The translations under genes were made by a program, and so were the position numbers. DNA of 61,701 nt, from positions 1 through 61,701 of IMG/VR virus record IMGVR_UViG_3300008120_000180, one strand, 5' to 3'. The notes under the pieces are model-generated. The model ran no database searches. It saw only the letters and a program-made list of their open reading frames with translations, and had not been told where the DNA came from. Shown piece after piece: positions 21,481 to 30,514 of this stretch; the stretch's first letter is position 1, and the number at the start of each line of letters is the position of its first letter. This DNA comes from a virus.

Positions 21481-22158
21481 TTATTTAACCAGAAAATTAA
21501 AAGTATCTACAAATGATTGTAAATATTGTTTATTCAATAAGAGAATATTTCTTTTAGATTCATTAAGTTCAAATTCATAATCGTATATCGATTTAGCTTT
21601 TTTCATCACTCGACCATTTTGAGTATATGGTCTTGGAATTTGAGAATCTGGATTACTAAAATCGTAATCTATTTGAGGAACTTCTAAGAAGAATGTATTG
21701 TCTTCGTATTGACTTCCTACAGGATCGATTGATAAGATGCCTGTCGCACCATTTATTTGAGTTTCTTCTGTATTTCCAATATTAGTTGAGAATCTTTCGT
21801 ATGCTTCACGAATATAATATTTGTAAGTTGTTTGCGCTGCGGCAACTGATCCATATGTGTCAACAATATAATTCTGAAACTCTTCTGTATTTAAAGGAAA
21901 ATCGTAGAATCTATCAAATTTGTCATTTATCATCATTATAACCCAGTAAAAATTAGGAGAATCGTAAACATCATTAGATATAGATTCAATATTTTCTCCT
22001 TCTTTGATATTGTATTTGTAATATAATGATTGATCATCAGTTGGAGATATCTTTCTAATAACTCTTACTGTGATATCCTTCAGTAGAGAAAAAGTATTTC
22101 CTGTTTTATCAGAAAAATTTGGATAAAGAAGATAAGGAAATTGTTTAAAGTATGACAT
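21481..22158 (-). CDS. 53: Baseplate wedge subunit gp53
   Basis: Encodes 225 residues (T4 gp53 is 196). It holds the family signature of a LysM-like fold: LYYKYNIKEGENIESISNDV followed by YDSPNFYWVIMMINDKFDRF, comparable with T4 'ANAIYGNPQLYWVLLMCNDNYDPYY'. gp53 clamps adjacent wedges together around the hub. The C-terminal half (residues 110-225) is more variable and ends in a helix. It lies 4 bp after gp48 and 1 bp before the hub gene, inside the late virion operon. Confidence 0.9.
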   Translation of the reverse strand: MSYFKQFPYLLYPNFSDKTGNTFSLLKDITVRVIRKISPTDDQSLYYKYNIKEGENIESISNDVYDSPNFYWVIMMINDKFDRFYDFPLNTEEFQNYIVDTYGSVAAAQTTYKYYIREAYERFSTNIGNTEETQINGATGILSIDPVGSQYEDNTFFLEVPQIDYDFSNPDSQIPRPYTQNGRVMKKAKSIYDYEFELNESKRNILLLNKQYLQSFVDTFNFLVK

Positions 22159-22162
22159 GTTG

Positions 22163-23119
22163 TTATTCTGGTGTTACCGCTTGACCTAGATTTTTTTCTT
22201 CATTTAATATCTTTTCAATAAAATCTCTTGTTAACGGATTCGTTTCTTTAAAATCCAATTCAATTTCAATCTCAACTGGTGCGCCTTTTGTAATTCCATC
22301 TTTATTTTTAAATGTAACGAAATTATTTCCTCCGTACGAAACGGTGTAATTTTGTAGTACAGATCTGTAAATCTTATAGATAAATTTATTCTGTTTCCCA
22401 TCACTTGTAAAGAATCTGATTTCAAATTCAGCAGGATATCTATAAAGTAAAGATCCTGCAGCTAATGTTGGATGCATATACTTTTCAAATATTTTTATTA
22501 TCTCATTAATCGTTTCAGATTCTTTTTCAGATTTTGCTATTAATTTGTATTTAAACTTGAATTCTCTAAACTTAACGCCATTAAATAACAATTCTTTATG
22601 TGGATTTAAAGCTAAACCAGCTGCAGCGCCGCCAATCTTTAAAGCGGAGGGTGTAACACTTCCTAGTAATTTTCCTAAAGAAGATGTTATCGGGAATTTT
22701 GTTTGAAGTACTTCTAATGCTGATGGAGCCCCATCACCCGGACTTTTACTCAAATCAGCAACAACTGTACCTAAAACACCAGATATAGCTTGTTTCCCCT
22801 CTTCTATGTAAGAAAAAGAATCATCGTAAGAAACACCATAATTTGTGCTGAGCGACAATGGCATAGGTAGAAATATATTCTCTTTAACTCTTCTTGTACT
22901 ATTTAAACTTTGTCTGATTGTCAATCCTTTTTGAGTGACGTCCCCGCTTTCAATAGCTGTAACTGCATTACCAGCTGTATCTTTGATAGTTTGTACAGCA
23001 TCAGTGTCTGATGCTGCATATGTATCAAGAACAGTTATTAAACAAAAGACTTTACCATATTTAGATCCTAATAGATCTCCTGGGTACATTTTAGCTGCTG
23101 GTATGTTATTATTTGCCAT
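22163..23119 (-). CDS. 48: Baseplate tail-tube cap gp48
   Basis: Encodes 318 residues (T4 gp48 is 364). Residues 172-235 contain the tube-cap signature: NPHKELLFNGVKFREFKFKY, then KSEKESETINEIIKIFEKY and YRYPAEFEIRFF, seen in gp48/gp54-type initiators. N-terminal residues 65-110 (RRVKENIFLPMPLSLSTNYG) precede a Gly/Ala-rich helical segment around 150-170. This protein caps the hub so that gp19 tube assembly can start. It follows gp4 and precedes gp53. The ATG at 23119 has no strong ribosome site. Confidence 0.82.
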   Translation of the reverse strand: MANNNIPAAKMYPGDLLGSKYGKVFCLITVLDTYAASDTDAVQTIKDTAGNAVTAIESGDVTQKGLTIRQSLNSTRRVKENIFLPMPLSLSTNYGVSYDDSFSYIEEGKQAISGVLGTVVADLSKSPGDGAPSALEVLQTKFPITSSLGKLLGSVTPSALKIGGAAAGLALNPHKELLFNGVKFREFKFKYKLIAKSEKESETINEIIKIFEKYMHPTLAAGSLLYRYPAEFEIRFFTSDGKQNKFIYKIYRSVLQNYTVSYGGNNFVTFKNKDGITKGAPVEIEIELDFKETNPLTRDFIEKILNEEKNLGQAVTPE

Positions 23120-23144
23120 TTGTTGTTGTTTCCATATTATCTAT

Positions 23145-23582
23145 TTATTTTAAGAATAAATGATTCTCTGTAATTACAATAAAAGACATACCTTGTTTCT
23201 CAGCATATTTCTTTGCTGCATTCCATTTTGCAGAATTTATAAGATAAGTTTTGACAGTATTCACATAAGATTCAGTTATCTTCTTTGGCCTTTTTGGTTC
23301 TAAAGTTTGCACATATGGTTTAATTTCAACAAGATATTCTTTAATTTCTTTTTCTTTAGTCAAAACCTTAAGATAGAAATCAACAAAGTATCTGTGATAC
23401 TTCCCATCTAATGGAGAAATATAAGGAACAACATGTTCTTCAGAACTAAATTCTAAAATATTTGGATGATTATCTAAGTATTTTAGGAATTTAAGTTCCC
23501 AAGTAGATCTCCAAATTATGTTATTCGGATCTCCTTTGTATTTTCCCTTATTCTTTAAATTATATCTTCCGGAATAAGCCAT
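23145..23582 (-). CDS. 4: Head completion protein gp4
   Basis: Encodes 145 residues, the usual size (T4 gp4 is 150). Strong family motifs are visible: WRSTWELKFLKYLDNHPNIL, the HRYFVDFYLKV strand, EYLVEIKPYVQT and the C-terminal NSAKWNAAKKYAEKQ helix. The D...E-x-K arrangement (FVDF...LVEIKP) matches the endonuclease-like fold of the gp4 family, which is needed for DNA-filled heads to accept tails. The gene is the first of the leftward virion operon and diverges from the tube gene at 23609; the 26 bp between them must hold both promoters. Confidence 0.88.
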   Translation of the reverse strand: MAYSGRYNLKNKGKYKGDPNNIIWRSTWELKFLKYLDNHPNILEFSSEEHVVPYISPLDGKYHRYFVDFYLKVLTKEKEIKEYLVEIKPYVQTLEPKRPKKITESYVNTVKTYLINSAKWNAAKKYAEKQGMSFIVITENHLFLK

Positions 23583-23594
23583 ATTCTTATTTAT

Positions 23595-23602
23595 TATAAA
23601 TA
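23595..23602 (+). promoter_or_regulatory. T4-type late promoter box 6 bp from an ATG
   Basis: TATAAATA lies exactly 6 bp before the ATG at 23609. With the usual late start site about 6 bp after the box, the transcript would begin at or next to the start codon, so this mRNA is predicted to be leaderless. No purine-rich ribosome site exists in the 26 bp interval. Confidence 0.65.
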
Positions 23603-23608
23603 TAGATT

Positions 23609-24283
23609 ATGAGATCTCTAAATCAATTCAAAGCGCACATTAATTCACTAGGAACAGTTAAATCTAATAGATTTGAAGTATTCTTCGTTGGCGGTCCAAT
23701 TAGTTGGCCTACGTCACCAAGAGATTTATCTTTTCGTTGTGAGTCATTAAACATACCTGGTTCACAAGTTTTAACCACTGATTTTAAATTGTATGGCGGT
23801 CAACCTATAGTTAAAATACCCAATGGTAGAGCTGTTGATGAAGTTCAAATGACTTTTTTAACTGCCGGAGATATGCGAGACAAATATTGGTTCGACGAAT
23901 GGATAGATAAAATAACTGATCTCAGTAATAATACAGTATCATACTACAATGATGTAGCTTCTGATATTACTATCGATATTTTTAACGAACGTACAATTAG
24001 TATAGAACAAACAGAATCGACGGGTACTTTCGTTGACCTATCTGGTACAGGACCAACTAATAGACCATTTAGAGGACCATCTGGATCTGAATTAGTTCAG
24101 ATCTATTCAGTCAAATTAATAAAAGCGATTCCAACAAGAGTCGAAGCTGTTCAAGTTTCTTGGGCAGATGTTGATCAATTATTCAAATACACGGTAAGTT
24201 TCTCATACGAAACTTTACAATTCTTAAAATCATCGAATATAACAAAATTAGATTACAAACACCTTGATAAATTACAAAAATAA
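23609..24283 (+). CDS. Tail-tube-fold protein, probably gp54-type baseplate initiator
   Basis: Encodes 224 residues. The arrangement KSNRFEVFFVGGP...LSFRCESLNIPGS...VDEVQMTFLTAGDMRDKYWFDEW is the tail-tube fold shared by gp19, gp54 and gp48 in T4-like phages. It is longer than a typical gp19 tube subunit (163 residues) and it starts the hub operon, next to gp48 and gp26, so a gp54-like tube initiator is the better call; a diverged gp19 cannot be excluded. Transcription probably starts from the late box at 23595-23602, giving a leaderless message. Confidence 0.65.
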   Translation: MRSLNQFKAHINSLGTVKSNRFEVFFVGGPISWPTSPRDLSFRCESLNIPGSQVLTTDFKLYGGQPIVKIPNGRAVDEVQMTFLTAGDMRDKYWFDEWIDKITDLSNNTVSYYNDVASDITIDIFNERTISIEQTESTGTFVDLSGTGPTNRPFRGPSGSELVQIYSVKLIKAIPTRVEAVQVSWADVDQLFKYTVSFSYETLQFLKSSNITKLDYKHLDKLQK

Positions 24284-24295
24284 GGATAGAAAAAT

Positions 24296-25015
24296 ATGCT
24301 ACCGAAATTGAAACACCCATCTTATGAAGTGACAATTCCTTCAAATGAAAAGATATATTCATTTAGACCTTACACCGTAAGAGAACAAAAAATTCTTCTT
24401 ATGATGCAAGAATCAAATTCAATTGAAGAATTATCAAAAACGATAACGGATCTCATAGAATCTTGTTCAACAAATAACTTCTCGACAAAAAATTTAGCAT
24501 ACTTTGATATTGAGTATCTCTTCCTTAAAATAAGAGCTAAATCTGTTGGTGAAACTTCTAATCTATCTTTTAAATGCAATAATCTTATCGGAGAAGATAT
24601 TTGTGGTAATGTTAATAAGATTGAAGTTTCGTTAGAAGATGTTGAAGTTGATTTTTCGAAGGTTGTATCGAAAGAAATAAACATATCAGATAATCTTGTT
24701 ATAAATTTGCGATATCCAAATATTAAATCTGCAAAGTATCTAGAAGAATATAATATTACAAGAAATATAGATAAGTTAATTGCAGCTATATCTGAAGATT
24801 TAGACACAATTGTCGACGAAAATAAAGTATATGATGAGTATACTCAAGATGAATTAAGAGAGTTTCTATTAGGACTAGATCTAACGAGTTTTAAATCTAT
24901 CTTAGAATTCTATCTCAGTGTTCCGAAATTGAGGAAAGTTATCAATTTTAAATGTAGTTCTTGTGGATACGAAGAAGAAGTTACTTTATCTGGTATCTCA
25001 GATTTTTTCGAATAG
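24296..25015 (+). CDS. 26: Baseplate hub assembly protein gp26 (pre-frameshift product)
   Basis: Encodes 239 residues (T4 gp26 is 208). The N-terminus PSNEKIYSFRPYTVREQKIL is typical of the T4 baseplate gp26 family, which helps assemble the hub. Cysteine pairs (KCNN...DICGN near residue 100, and CSSCG near 222) may form a zinc-ribbon-like structure. A ribosome site AAGGATAGAAAAAT precedes the ATG. The last codons contain the heptamer T TTT TTC (25003-25009) in the correct phase for -1 slippage, followed at once by GAA TAG; slippage would extend the protein by 62 residues. The gene sits directly upstream of the tape-measure-like gene, the place where tail assembly chaperones are frameshifted in other long-tailed phages. 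Confidence 0.82.
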   Translation: MLPKLKHPSYEVTIPSNEKIYSFRPYTVREQKILLMMQESNSIEELSKTITDLIESCSTNNFSTKNLAYFDIEYLFLKIRAKSVGETSNLSFKCNNLIGEDICGNVNKIEVSLEDVEVDFSKVVSKEINISDNLVINLRYPNIKSAKYLEEYNITRNIDKLIAAISEDLDTIVDENKVYDEYTQDELREFLLGLDLTSFKSILEFYLSVPKLRKVINFKCSSCGYEEEVTLSGISDFFE

Positions 25016-25197
25016 CTATTAATAATGATAATTTGATGAACTATTATATTAGTAATTTTACTATGGCGCAGTTTTACAAATATTCGCTTACTGAGTTAGA
25101 TGAAATGTATCCTTGGGAGAGAGAAATTTATATTTCGTTATTAAATAAACACATAGAGGAAGAAAACGAAAGAATAAAAAATGCCAAGAAAAACTAA
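25003..25197 (+). CDS. Predicted -1 frameshift extension of gp26
   Basis: The -1 frame is open from before the slippery heptamer TTTTTTC (25003-25009) to the stop ending at 25197. It would add 62 residues to the first 238 of gp26, giving a 300-residue fusion. The extension contains LDEMYPWEREIYISLLNKHI, then EEENERIK, the 'W-E-R-x-x-Y-x-x-L' style common in the second domain of tail assembly chaperones. ATG codons at 25036 and 25063 could instead start a separate 53- or 44-residue protein, but neither has a ribosome site. The frame overlaps the next gene's start by 17 bp. Frameshifting is inferred from sequence only. Confidence 0.6.
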   Translation, partial: FFRIAINNDNLMNYYISNFTMAQFYKYSLTELDEMYPWEREIYISLLNKHIEEENERIKNAKKN

Positions 25198-27643
25198 TAA
25201 TCAAAAAGTAGCAAGTAGCGTAAGAGGATCTGTAGAAAAATTCTCAGGCGATATCGAATCACTTTCTTCTCAAATAGCTAATCTAACAGATGCAATTATA
25301 TCTGAAAAGAATTTGACTGCATCTAAAATCAAAAGCGAACGTGAATTGCTGGCTAAGAAAACTGCTTTACGAAATCTTAAAGAAGACATCGACGATCTAA
25401 GAAGCGAAAGAAAAAAGAATCAAGATAAATTAGATAAATTATTAGCAGATGCAGAATCAGAAGCACAAAAAGAAAAAGAAGAATTGCGTAAGAAAGAAAC
25501 GCAATATTCTGATTCAGCTAAGAAATCTTTCGAAGGTGGTCAATTCATTAGTGGAATGATCTTTAAATTCTTGGGAAGAAATGAGAAAGATAAGAAACAA
25601 ATTGAAGTAGAAAGAAAGGCTGATAAACAAGCACAGATAGAAGAATTACAAAATAGATCAAAGGCATTAAAAGAACAAACTTCTACATTAAAAGGATTAA
25701 GAACTAATATCATTGGTCTTAATACTAATATAATAGAATCCGAAGAAGAAAGAAAATATGAACAGAGAGACGCCGAAAAGGTTGCATCTGAAGTATCTAA
25801 GTTCGCTAGTGTAAAATTATTAGATATCGAACCAGAAGCTCTTTCTAAATTAGAAAAGATTTTTAAATCTTCGGTATCTGAAAAAGAAAATTCAAATACA
25901 TTATCAGATATTCTTTCTTCATCTCGAGGGTTACTAACATTCTTATCTTCTACTGCAGGAATAGCTGGTATTGCGACGACACTCACAGCTATAGCAGCTT
26001 TAGTAAGTACAAAATTTAAAACAGATGAATATGTTGCTGAAGAAAATAAAAAAGCAATTAAAGATCAAGAAACATCTACTAAATTGATAGAAGGTAGAAT
26101 AACCGAATCAAAAGCCTTAGAACAATTAAAAACTAATGCAGAAGGTTCTAATCTAGCTCTTCAAAGATTAAACGCAGCTGCTGGTGATCTGACATTACAG
26201 GTTCAGGACGAATATGCTGCGAAGATAAAATTAATGAAAATTTATGATGAAGAAGCTAAGAAGAAATTTGGAACTACTCTACAAACACCGACCGAAACAT
26301 TAAAACAATGGTTAGAATCAGATAAACAAAAATTATCTATTGAAACAGACTATGATATAAGAAAAAAACTAGAAGAAAGAATCAAATATAATGAATCTGT
26401 TCTTTCTGGTAGAAACACAACACCAATACCGTCGGGTCCAAGTGTACAAAAGGTTGAAACACCTAAACCAGTACCAACACAAGCAGCTCCACAAAAGGTT
26501 GAAACACCTAAGCCAGTACCAAGTATTGGAATACCAAAAGCTGGTGCTAAACCAACTGCGCAAGTTGAGAGTTCTATCATAGATAGGGTTTTAGGTGAGA
26601 TTGGTTCTTTCTTACCAACTGGAGTTGGGAGTTTAACTCCAACAGCAATGGCGGCAACTACACCTTATTATTCGCCAATAACATTACCAAGAAATGCTGC
26701 ACCTATATTATCACCAAATAAAATTTCTCCTACTCAAGCACTAGAACAAGCATTAAGAGAAAGAGGATTGTCAAAACAATTTATAGCGGCGGCTATTGCT
26801 AATGTATTTAAAGAAAGTGCAGGCGGAATGGTTCCTGAAAATTTGGATTATAGTAAGGACCAAGCCGAAAGAGTCTTAACGATTTTTGGGGAAAGTCGAA
26901 TACTTGGAAAAAATAGTTTAACTAAAGAACAACAGGAAAAATTTAAAGAATATAAACAATTAAAACCAGAACAACAGAAACAATTTTCCTTCTTAACGGA
27001 TGAACAGAGGGCAAAAATCAAATCAATGACAAGTGATATTAATGCATTTACTGAACAAGTTTATGGGGGAGAATTCGGTCGCAAACAATTAGGTAATAAA
27101 GAAAGGGGAGATGCTGTCAAATTCAAAGGTAGAGGATTAGTCCAATTAACAGGACGTGGTAATTACGAAGCAGCGAGTAAGGCATTGGGTGTGGATTTGG
27201 TATCAAATCCTGAGTTAGTTAATGATCCTATAATAGGTCCAAAAGTAGCTGCTTGGTATCTAGAGAATTCTAGTCGTAATAGAGCTAAAAAAATGGGATT
27301 AGATTTAAATACTGTATCCGATCAATCGAAAGTGAATGAGATTGTGACATCTGCTGTAGCAGGATCAACAATAAAACGTGGAGAAAAAACATATTTAGGA
27401 GGTTTACTCTCTAAAGTTGATACACTCTCGAATGAATATAATACAGGTGGTCTGCAGATGTTAGAAAGAGCTACAACTAACAAAGCCCTGAAAGAACCAC
27501 CACAAGGAAACAACGTTTTCGCTGTTAACAATACCAACGTTGTAAATCAACAAAAATCTGGAGGAAAGATAAGAGAAACTCCTCCTCCAACTTACAATCC
27601 TCAAGATAGAACACTTCATTCTAATACAAGAACTGGCGCTTAA
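25181..27643 (+). CDS. Tape-measure-like (gp29 position) protein with GH19-type lysozyme domain
   Basis: Encodes 820 residues. Residues 20-215 are long charged coiled coil; residues 250-276 (LLTFLSSTAGIAGIATTL onward) form one hydrophobic transmembrane-like segment; residues 420-450 are a Pro-rich linker with a doubled KVETPKPVP. Residues about 520-760 resemble glycoside hydrolase family 19: NVFKESAGG (candidate catalytic Glu545), and FKGRGLVQLTGRGNYE near 650, as in phage endolysins that cut peptidoglycan. The order gp26-frameshift ORF-this gene matches the chaperone/tape-measure order of other phages, and T4 puts gp29 here. I infer a tape measure carrying the lytic activity that gp5 lacks in this phage. 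Confidence 0.75.
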   Translation: MPRKTNNQKVASSVRGSVEKFSGDIESLSSQIANLTDAIISEKNLTASKIKSERELLAKKTALRNLKEDIDDLRSERKKNQDKLDKLLADAESEAQKEKEELRKKETQYSDSAKKSFEGGQFISGMIFKFLGRNEKDKKQIEVERKADKQAQIEELQNRSKALKEQTSTLKGLRTNIIGLNTNIIESEEERKYEQRDAEKVASEVSKFASVKLLDIEPEALSKLEKIFKSSVSEKENSNTLSDILSSSRGLLTFLSSTAGIAGIATTLTAIAALVSTKFKTDEYVAEENKKAIKDQETSTKLIEGRITESKALEQLKTNAEGSNLALQRLNAAAGDLTLQVQDEYAAKIKLMKIYDEEAKKKFGTTLQTPTETLKQWLESDKQKLSIETDYDIRKKLEERIKYNESVLSGRNTTPIPSGPSVQKVETPKPVPTQAAPQKVETPKPVPSIGIPKAGAKPTAQVESSIIDRVLGEIGSFLPTGVGSLTPTAMAATTPYYSPITLPRNAAPILSPNKISPTQALEQALRERGLSKQFIAAAIANVFKESAGGMVPENLDYSKDQAERVLTIFGESRILGKNSLTKEQQEKFKEYKQLKPEQQKQFSFLTDEQRAKIKSMTSDINAFTEQVYGGEFGRKQLGNKERGDAVKFKGRGLVQLTGRGNYEAASKALGVDLVSNPELVNDPIIGPKVAAWYLENSSRNRAKKMGLDLNTVSDQSKVNEIVTSAVAGSTIKRGEKTYLGGLLSKVDTLSNEYNTGGLQMLERATTNKALKEPPQGNNVFAVNNTNVVNQQKSGGKIRETPPPTYNPQDRTLHSNTRTGA

Positions 27644-28431
27644 AAGAAAGCATCAAGAGTATTAGAACTAACCTTTAGCCTCTTATCTCTTAATCTCAGT
27701 TCGGCGTGCCCGGTGGTTTTGCGAATATAATATGTACATAGATCTGGATACTTAGATTCTAAGAACTTTGCAGATTCGTCAATTCTCTGTTCAGTTCTTG
27801 TTTCTTGCATACCACCAGGCTCTTTATAATAAGCGGAAGAAACTGTCAGATAATTAATTCTCAGAACAACACCATCTTGAGAGTAATATTTAAGAGTCCG
27901 TTCGAAATCTTCTTTATCTTCTAATCCAACATAAGCAACATCAGAGTGTCGATTAATAGTACCATAGCAAGAACCAATGATGTAATACAAACCTTTACCG
28001 ATATTATCTTTCATAAAGTAAGGATTTGATGCTGCATAAATTCCCCAGATATATGATCCTTCTTTTTCGCAGGCTCTAAACGCAGTTACAATATGTTCTT
28101 TAAAATTTGTACACTCGACCAGTGTCTTTTCATCTTTTCGGAACATAATCTTATCTAGATCGTCGTCGCACCAAACTAACTTAGTTCCTTCTGGAAAGTA
28201 ATTTACAATAAAATTACGATTACCTGCTAGTGTTTTAACAGAAGGAATAATATGTGGCGTTAGTCCGACTTTCTCACATTCATCTTTATATTCAGATAAT
28301 TCATTCTCATCAGATAAGAAACAATAGATATTATTAATATCTACATCATTTCTATTCAATGTACTTAATGTTTTAGTTGCAAAAGTTTTTGCTCTTTTAT
28401 AAGAAGGAACAACAAAAATAAAATCAGACAT
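27640..28431 (-). CDS. Putative TET-associated glycosyltransferase 2
   Basis: Encodes 263 residues. It opens with FIFVVPSYKRAKTFATKTL, a GT-A style nucleotide-sugar binding start, and has a LVWCDDDLDKIMF motif near residue 88 (DxD-type metal site), then IWGIYAASNPYFM and YYIIGSCYGT. This pattern fits the TAGT family of phage glycosyltransferases described next to TET/JBP dioxygenases, which add sugars to hydroxymethylcytosine in DNA. It is the third gene after the dioxygenase, 7 bp behind the second. The acceptor and sugar cannot be told from sequence. Glycosylation of a protein or the virion remains an alternative. Confidence 0.72.
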   Translation of the reverse strand: MSDFIFVVPSYKRAKTFATKTLSTLNRNDVDINNIYCFLSDENELSEYKDECEKVGLTPHIIPSVKTLAGNRNFIVNYFPEGTKLVWCDDDLDKIMFRKDEKTLVECTNFKEHIVTAFRACEKEGSYIWGIYAASNPYFMKDNIGKGLYYIIGSCYGTINRHSDVAYVGLEDKEDFERTLKYYSQDGVVLRINYLTVSSAYYKEPGGMQETRTEQRIDESAKFLESKYPDLCTYYIRKTTGHAELRLRDKRLKVSSNTLDAFF

Positions 28432-28438
28432 ATAACTC

Positions 28439-29215
28439 CTAAATTGTACTTTTTAATTTAGACCACTTAACTTTTTTATGTAGCGACTTACCAAATCCAT
28501 TATATTCAATAATTAGATTCGGATTATTCCATTTCTTAGAAATATGATCAATGGTACATAATAAATTTTGTTCTTTTCTTAGATTTAGATCGTATCCACC
28601 AACACCATTATTTTTAAGAAATTTTCCTCTATTGATCATATGATAATTTATTAGAAATCTATTATGTTTATCTAGACCACCATAAGTTATATGATGATTG
28701 ATTACATAATCAAAATCTTCCAAAAAAGCTACAGATTCATCAAATCTCACTTTTTCTTGTGGTTTATGAACCATAAACTGTCCTGATATCATTCCTTTTT
28801 TAGATATTGAATTATTCGCATAAAAAGGATTTGTATTTGACGGAACTCCAGCAAGATAATAATTAGAATTTTCTAAAGTCGAATGCAATTCATCGACAAC
28901 TTTTATTATTTCAATATGTTTAGATTTCTTTTTATTATTTTGTAAATCTAACACATTCGACGAAATATAATCATCATCCATAGTAACGCAGTATTGATTT
29001 CTATCAAAAGCAAATTCTAGAGAAATATTCAATTGCTTAGATTTCATTGGTAATTCGCCATCAACCAATAATATATTCTTTGCACCTGCTTTTGAATATG
29101 CTTCGTAGTTACTTCTCGGAATTACCCAATAATGTTCTACTTCTTTAAGAACATTATTCATAATAGGAACTGAAAATTCTCTATTTGCAGATTGTATTGT
29201 ATAAAATATACCCAT
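28439..29215 (-). CDS. Putative TET-associated glycosyltransferase 1
   Basis: Encodes 258 residues. Like its downstream neighbour it has a GT-A layout: IQSANREFSVP start, QYCVTMDDDYISSNV near residue 77 as a DxD metal motif, and AGVPSNTNPFY followed by SGQFMVHKP. The two transferases are similar in plan but clearly diverged, so they may add different sugars or act in sequence. The ATG overlaps the dioxygenase stop (TAATG), implying translational coupling in one operon. Substrate, by context, is oxidised 5-methylcytosine in phage DNA; this is inference. Confidence 0.68.
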   Translation of the reverse strand: MGIFYTIQSANREFSVPIMNNVLKEVEHYWVIPRSNYEAYSKAGAKNILLVDGELPMKSKQLNISLEFAFDRNQYCVTMDDDYISSNVLDLQNNKKKSKHIEIIKVVDELHSTLENSNYYLAGVPSNTNPFYANNSISKKGMISGQFMVHKPQEKVRFDESVAFLEDFDYVINHHITYGGLDKHNRFLINYHMINRGKFLKNNGVGGYDLNLRKEQNLLCTIDHISKKWNNPNLIIEYNGFGKSLHKKVKWSKLKSTI

Positions 29216-30498
29216 TAGATATCCAACACTCCAGCTTTCTTTCCATAAATATTATCTTCAATCTGTGCAGCATATTCGTGTAACCCATTATCCACTAGAT
29301 ACTTATACCACTCTTCTGTTTCCCACATTCCTTTTGAAACACCATTCCATCTTTCGTGCCACAAAGGATGCTTGTTATTTAATCGACGATTCTCAACGAA
29401 ATTGTATCTTGTGTCTTCATAAGCCTTACTCTTACAATCAGCCATTTTCTCACGCATATAACAAACAACTGAGATTCTTTCTCCTTCACCACCAATAGAA
29501 GTATTACCATGAATCTCATGAACATCCATCATAATTACATCACCAGGTTGAACATCAACAGCTGCTCTGAACTCAGGAAATACAAGATAAGCGCCAGTAT
29601 AAGGAACACCGTTCGAAACAACAGATAAATTACCAAAACCTTCTTTTAGATCACCAGCATCACGATGCGCTGCTGTTCTATAAGTCTTATTAACTGTAAT
29701 AGTTGTGTATGCAGAGTTTCCAATTCTGAATGAAGGATCTAACTTTAGTACTTCTCTATTTTGAACTTCCCAACGACCAGGAATTAATTCCTTGAATAAC
29801 TCGGAAATTCTTTCAATAAAAGGAATAGAGGCTTTGAATTTATCATTATGATTTGTTGAATAAGAAGTGGTGCGGCAATAAGGAATTCTAGGATAACGAT
29901 CAAAATATCCAGCAATACCACTATTTACTGGATTGGCATAAGAAGTATCTGAGATCCAATCATAAATCTTTTCGACTTCTTCTAGTCTTTCGTTAGGAGA
30001 TAGATTCTTTACAGAATGAGCCCAAACATCAAAGTCGAAATCTTTTGGTCTCTTCTGTGTTAACCAAACAGATCCTCTTGATCCAACTTCTGTAGAATTC
30101 TTATACTTCACATACATATCATCAACCGGATTATCAGATGTAACTGTTGTCATTGTACCAGATAAAGTCTCTAAAACTTTTTCTTGTAGAAGAGTTACCC
30201 AGTCACGACCAGTAGACTTCTCAGTTCTTGGACCAGCAGCGATACCACGATTCTGTGATTCACCAGCAGCTTCTCGCAAACTTTGATAAGCAGTAACTTG
30301 CATCTCAGGAGAGAATACACCCTTACGAAATTTAAGTAGAAGATAATCTTCTAAGTTTGGATTCTTATCTGTTGGAGGAATGGGTTTGTACACATCACAA
30401 TCTTCTTGTATTAGAATATCATAGTGAGAATCATCTAAAAAAGTTCCTAATAATTTTTCACCAACTTCAAATCTATTTTTTAGATAAATTGTTTTCAT
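29215..30498 (-). CDS. TET/JBP-type 2-oxoglutarate Fe(II) dioxygenase
   Basis: Encodes 427 residues. The catalytic core lies at about residues 230-345: TYRTAAHRDAGD carries the HxD iron ligands, GAYLVFPEFRAAVDVQPGDVI is the conserved jelly-roll strand pair, and the distal His (MMDVHEIHGNT) and the 2-oxoglutarate-binding Arg (ERISVVCYMRE) follow. The motif order and the 'FGNLSVV' spacer fit the TET/JBP branch, which oxidises 5-methylcytosine or thymine in DNA. Two putative glycosyltransferases follow in the operon. No cytosine methyltransferase is visible in this window, so the methyl donor enzyme would have to be elsewhere or host-derived. A host-type promoter and an AAGGA ribosome site precede it. 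Confidence 0.82.
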   Translation of the reverse strand: MKTIYLKNRFEVGEKLLGTFLDDSHYDILIQEDCDVYKPIPPTDKNPNLEDYLLLKFRKGVFSPEMQVTAYQSLREAAGESQNRGIAAGPRTEKSTGRDWVTLLQEKVLETLSGTMTTVTSDNPVDDMYVKYKNSTEVGSRGSVWLTQKRPKDFDFDVWAHSVKNLSPNERLEEVEKIYDWISDTSYANPVNSGIAGYFDRYPRIPYCRTTSYSTNHNDKFKASIPFIERISELFKELIPGRWEVQNREVLKLDPSFRIGNSAYTTITVNKTYRTAAHRDAGDLKEGFGNLSVVSNGVPYTGAYLVFPEFRAAVDVQPGDVIMMDVHEIHGNTSIGGEGERISVVCYMREKMADCKSKAYEDTRYNFVENRRLNNKHPLWHERWNGVSKGMWETEEWYKYLVDNGLHEYAAQIEDNIYGKKAGVLDI

Positions 30499-30514
30499 AT
30501 AGTCCTTATACTTT

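Noticed and set aside
24370-24807. 145-codon minus-strand frame inside gp26
   Set aside because: Shadow frame opposite a well supported gene; no ribosome site or family.
25540-25986. 148-codon minus-strand frame inside the tape-measure-like gene
   Set aside because: Serine/leucine-rich antisense of a coiled coil; a composition artefact.
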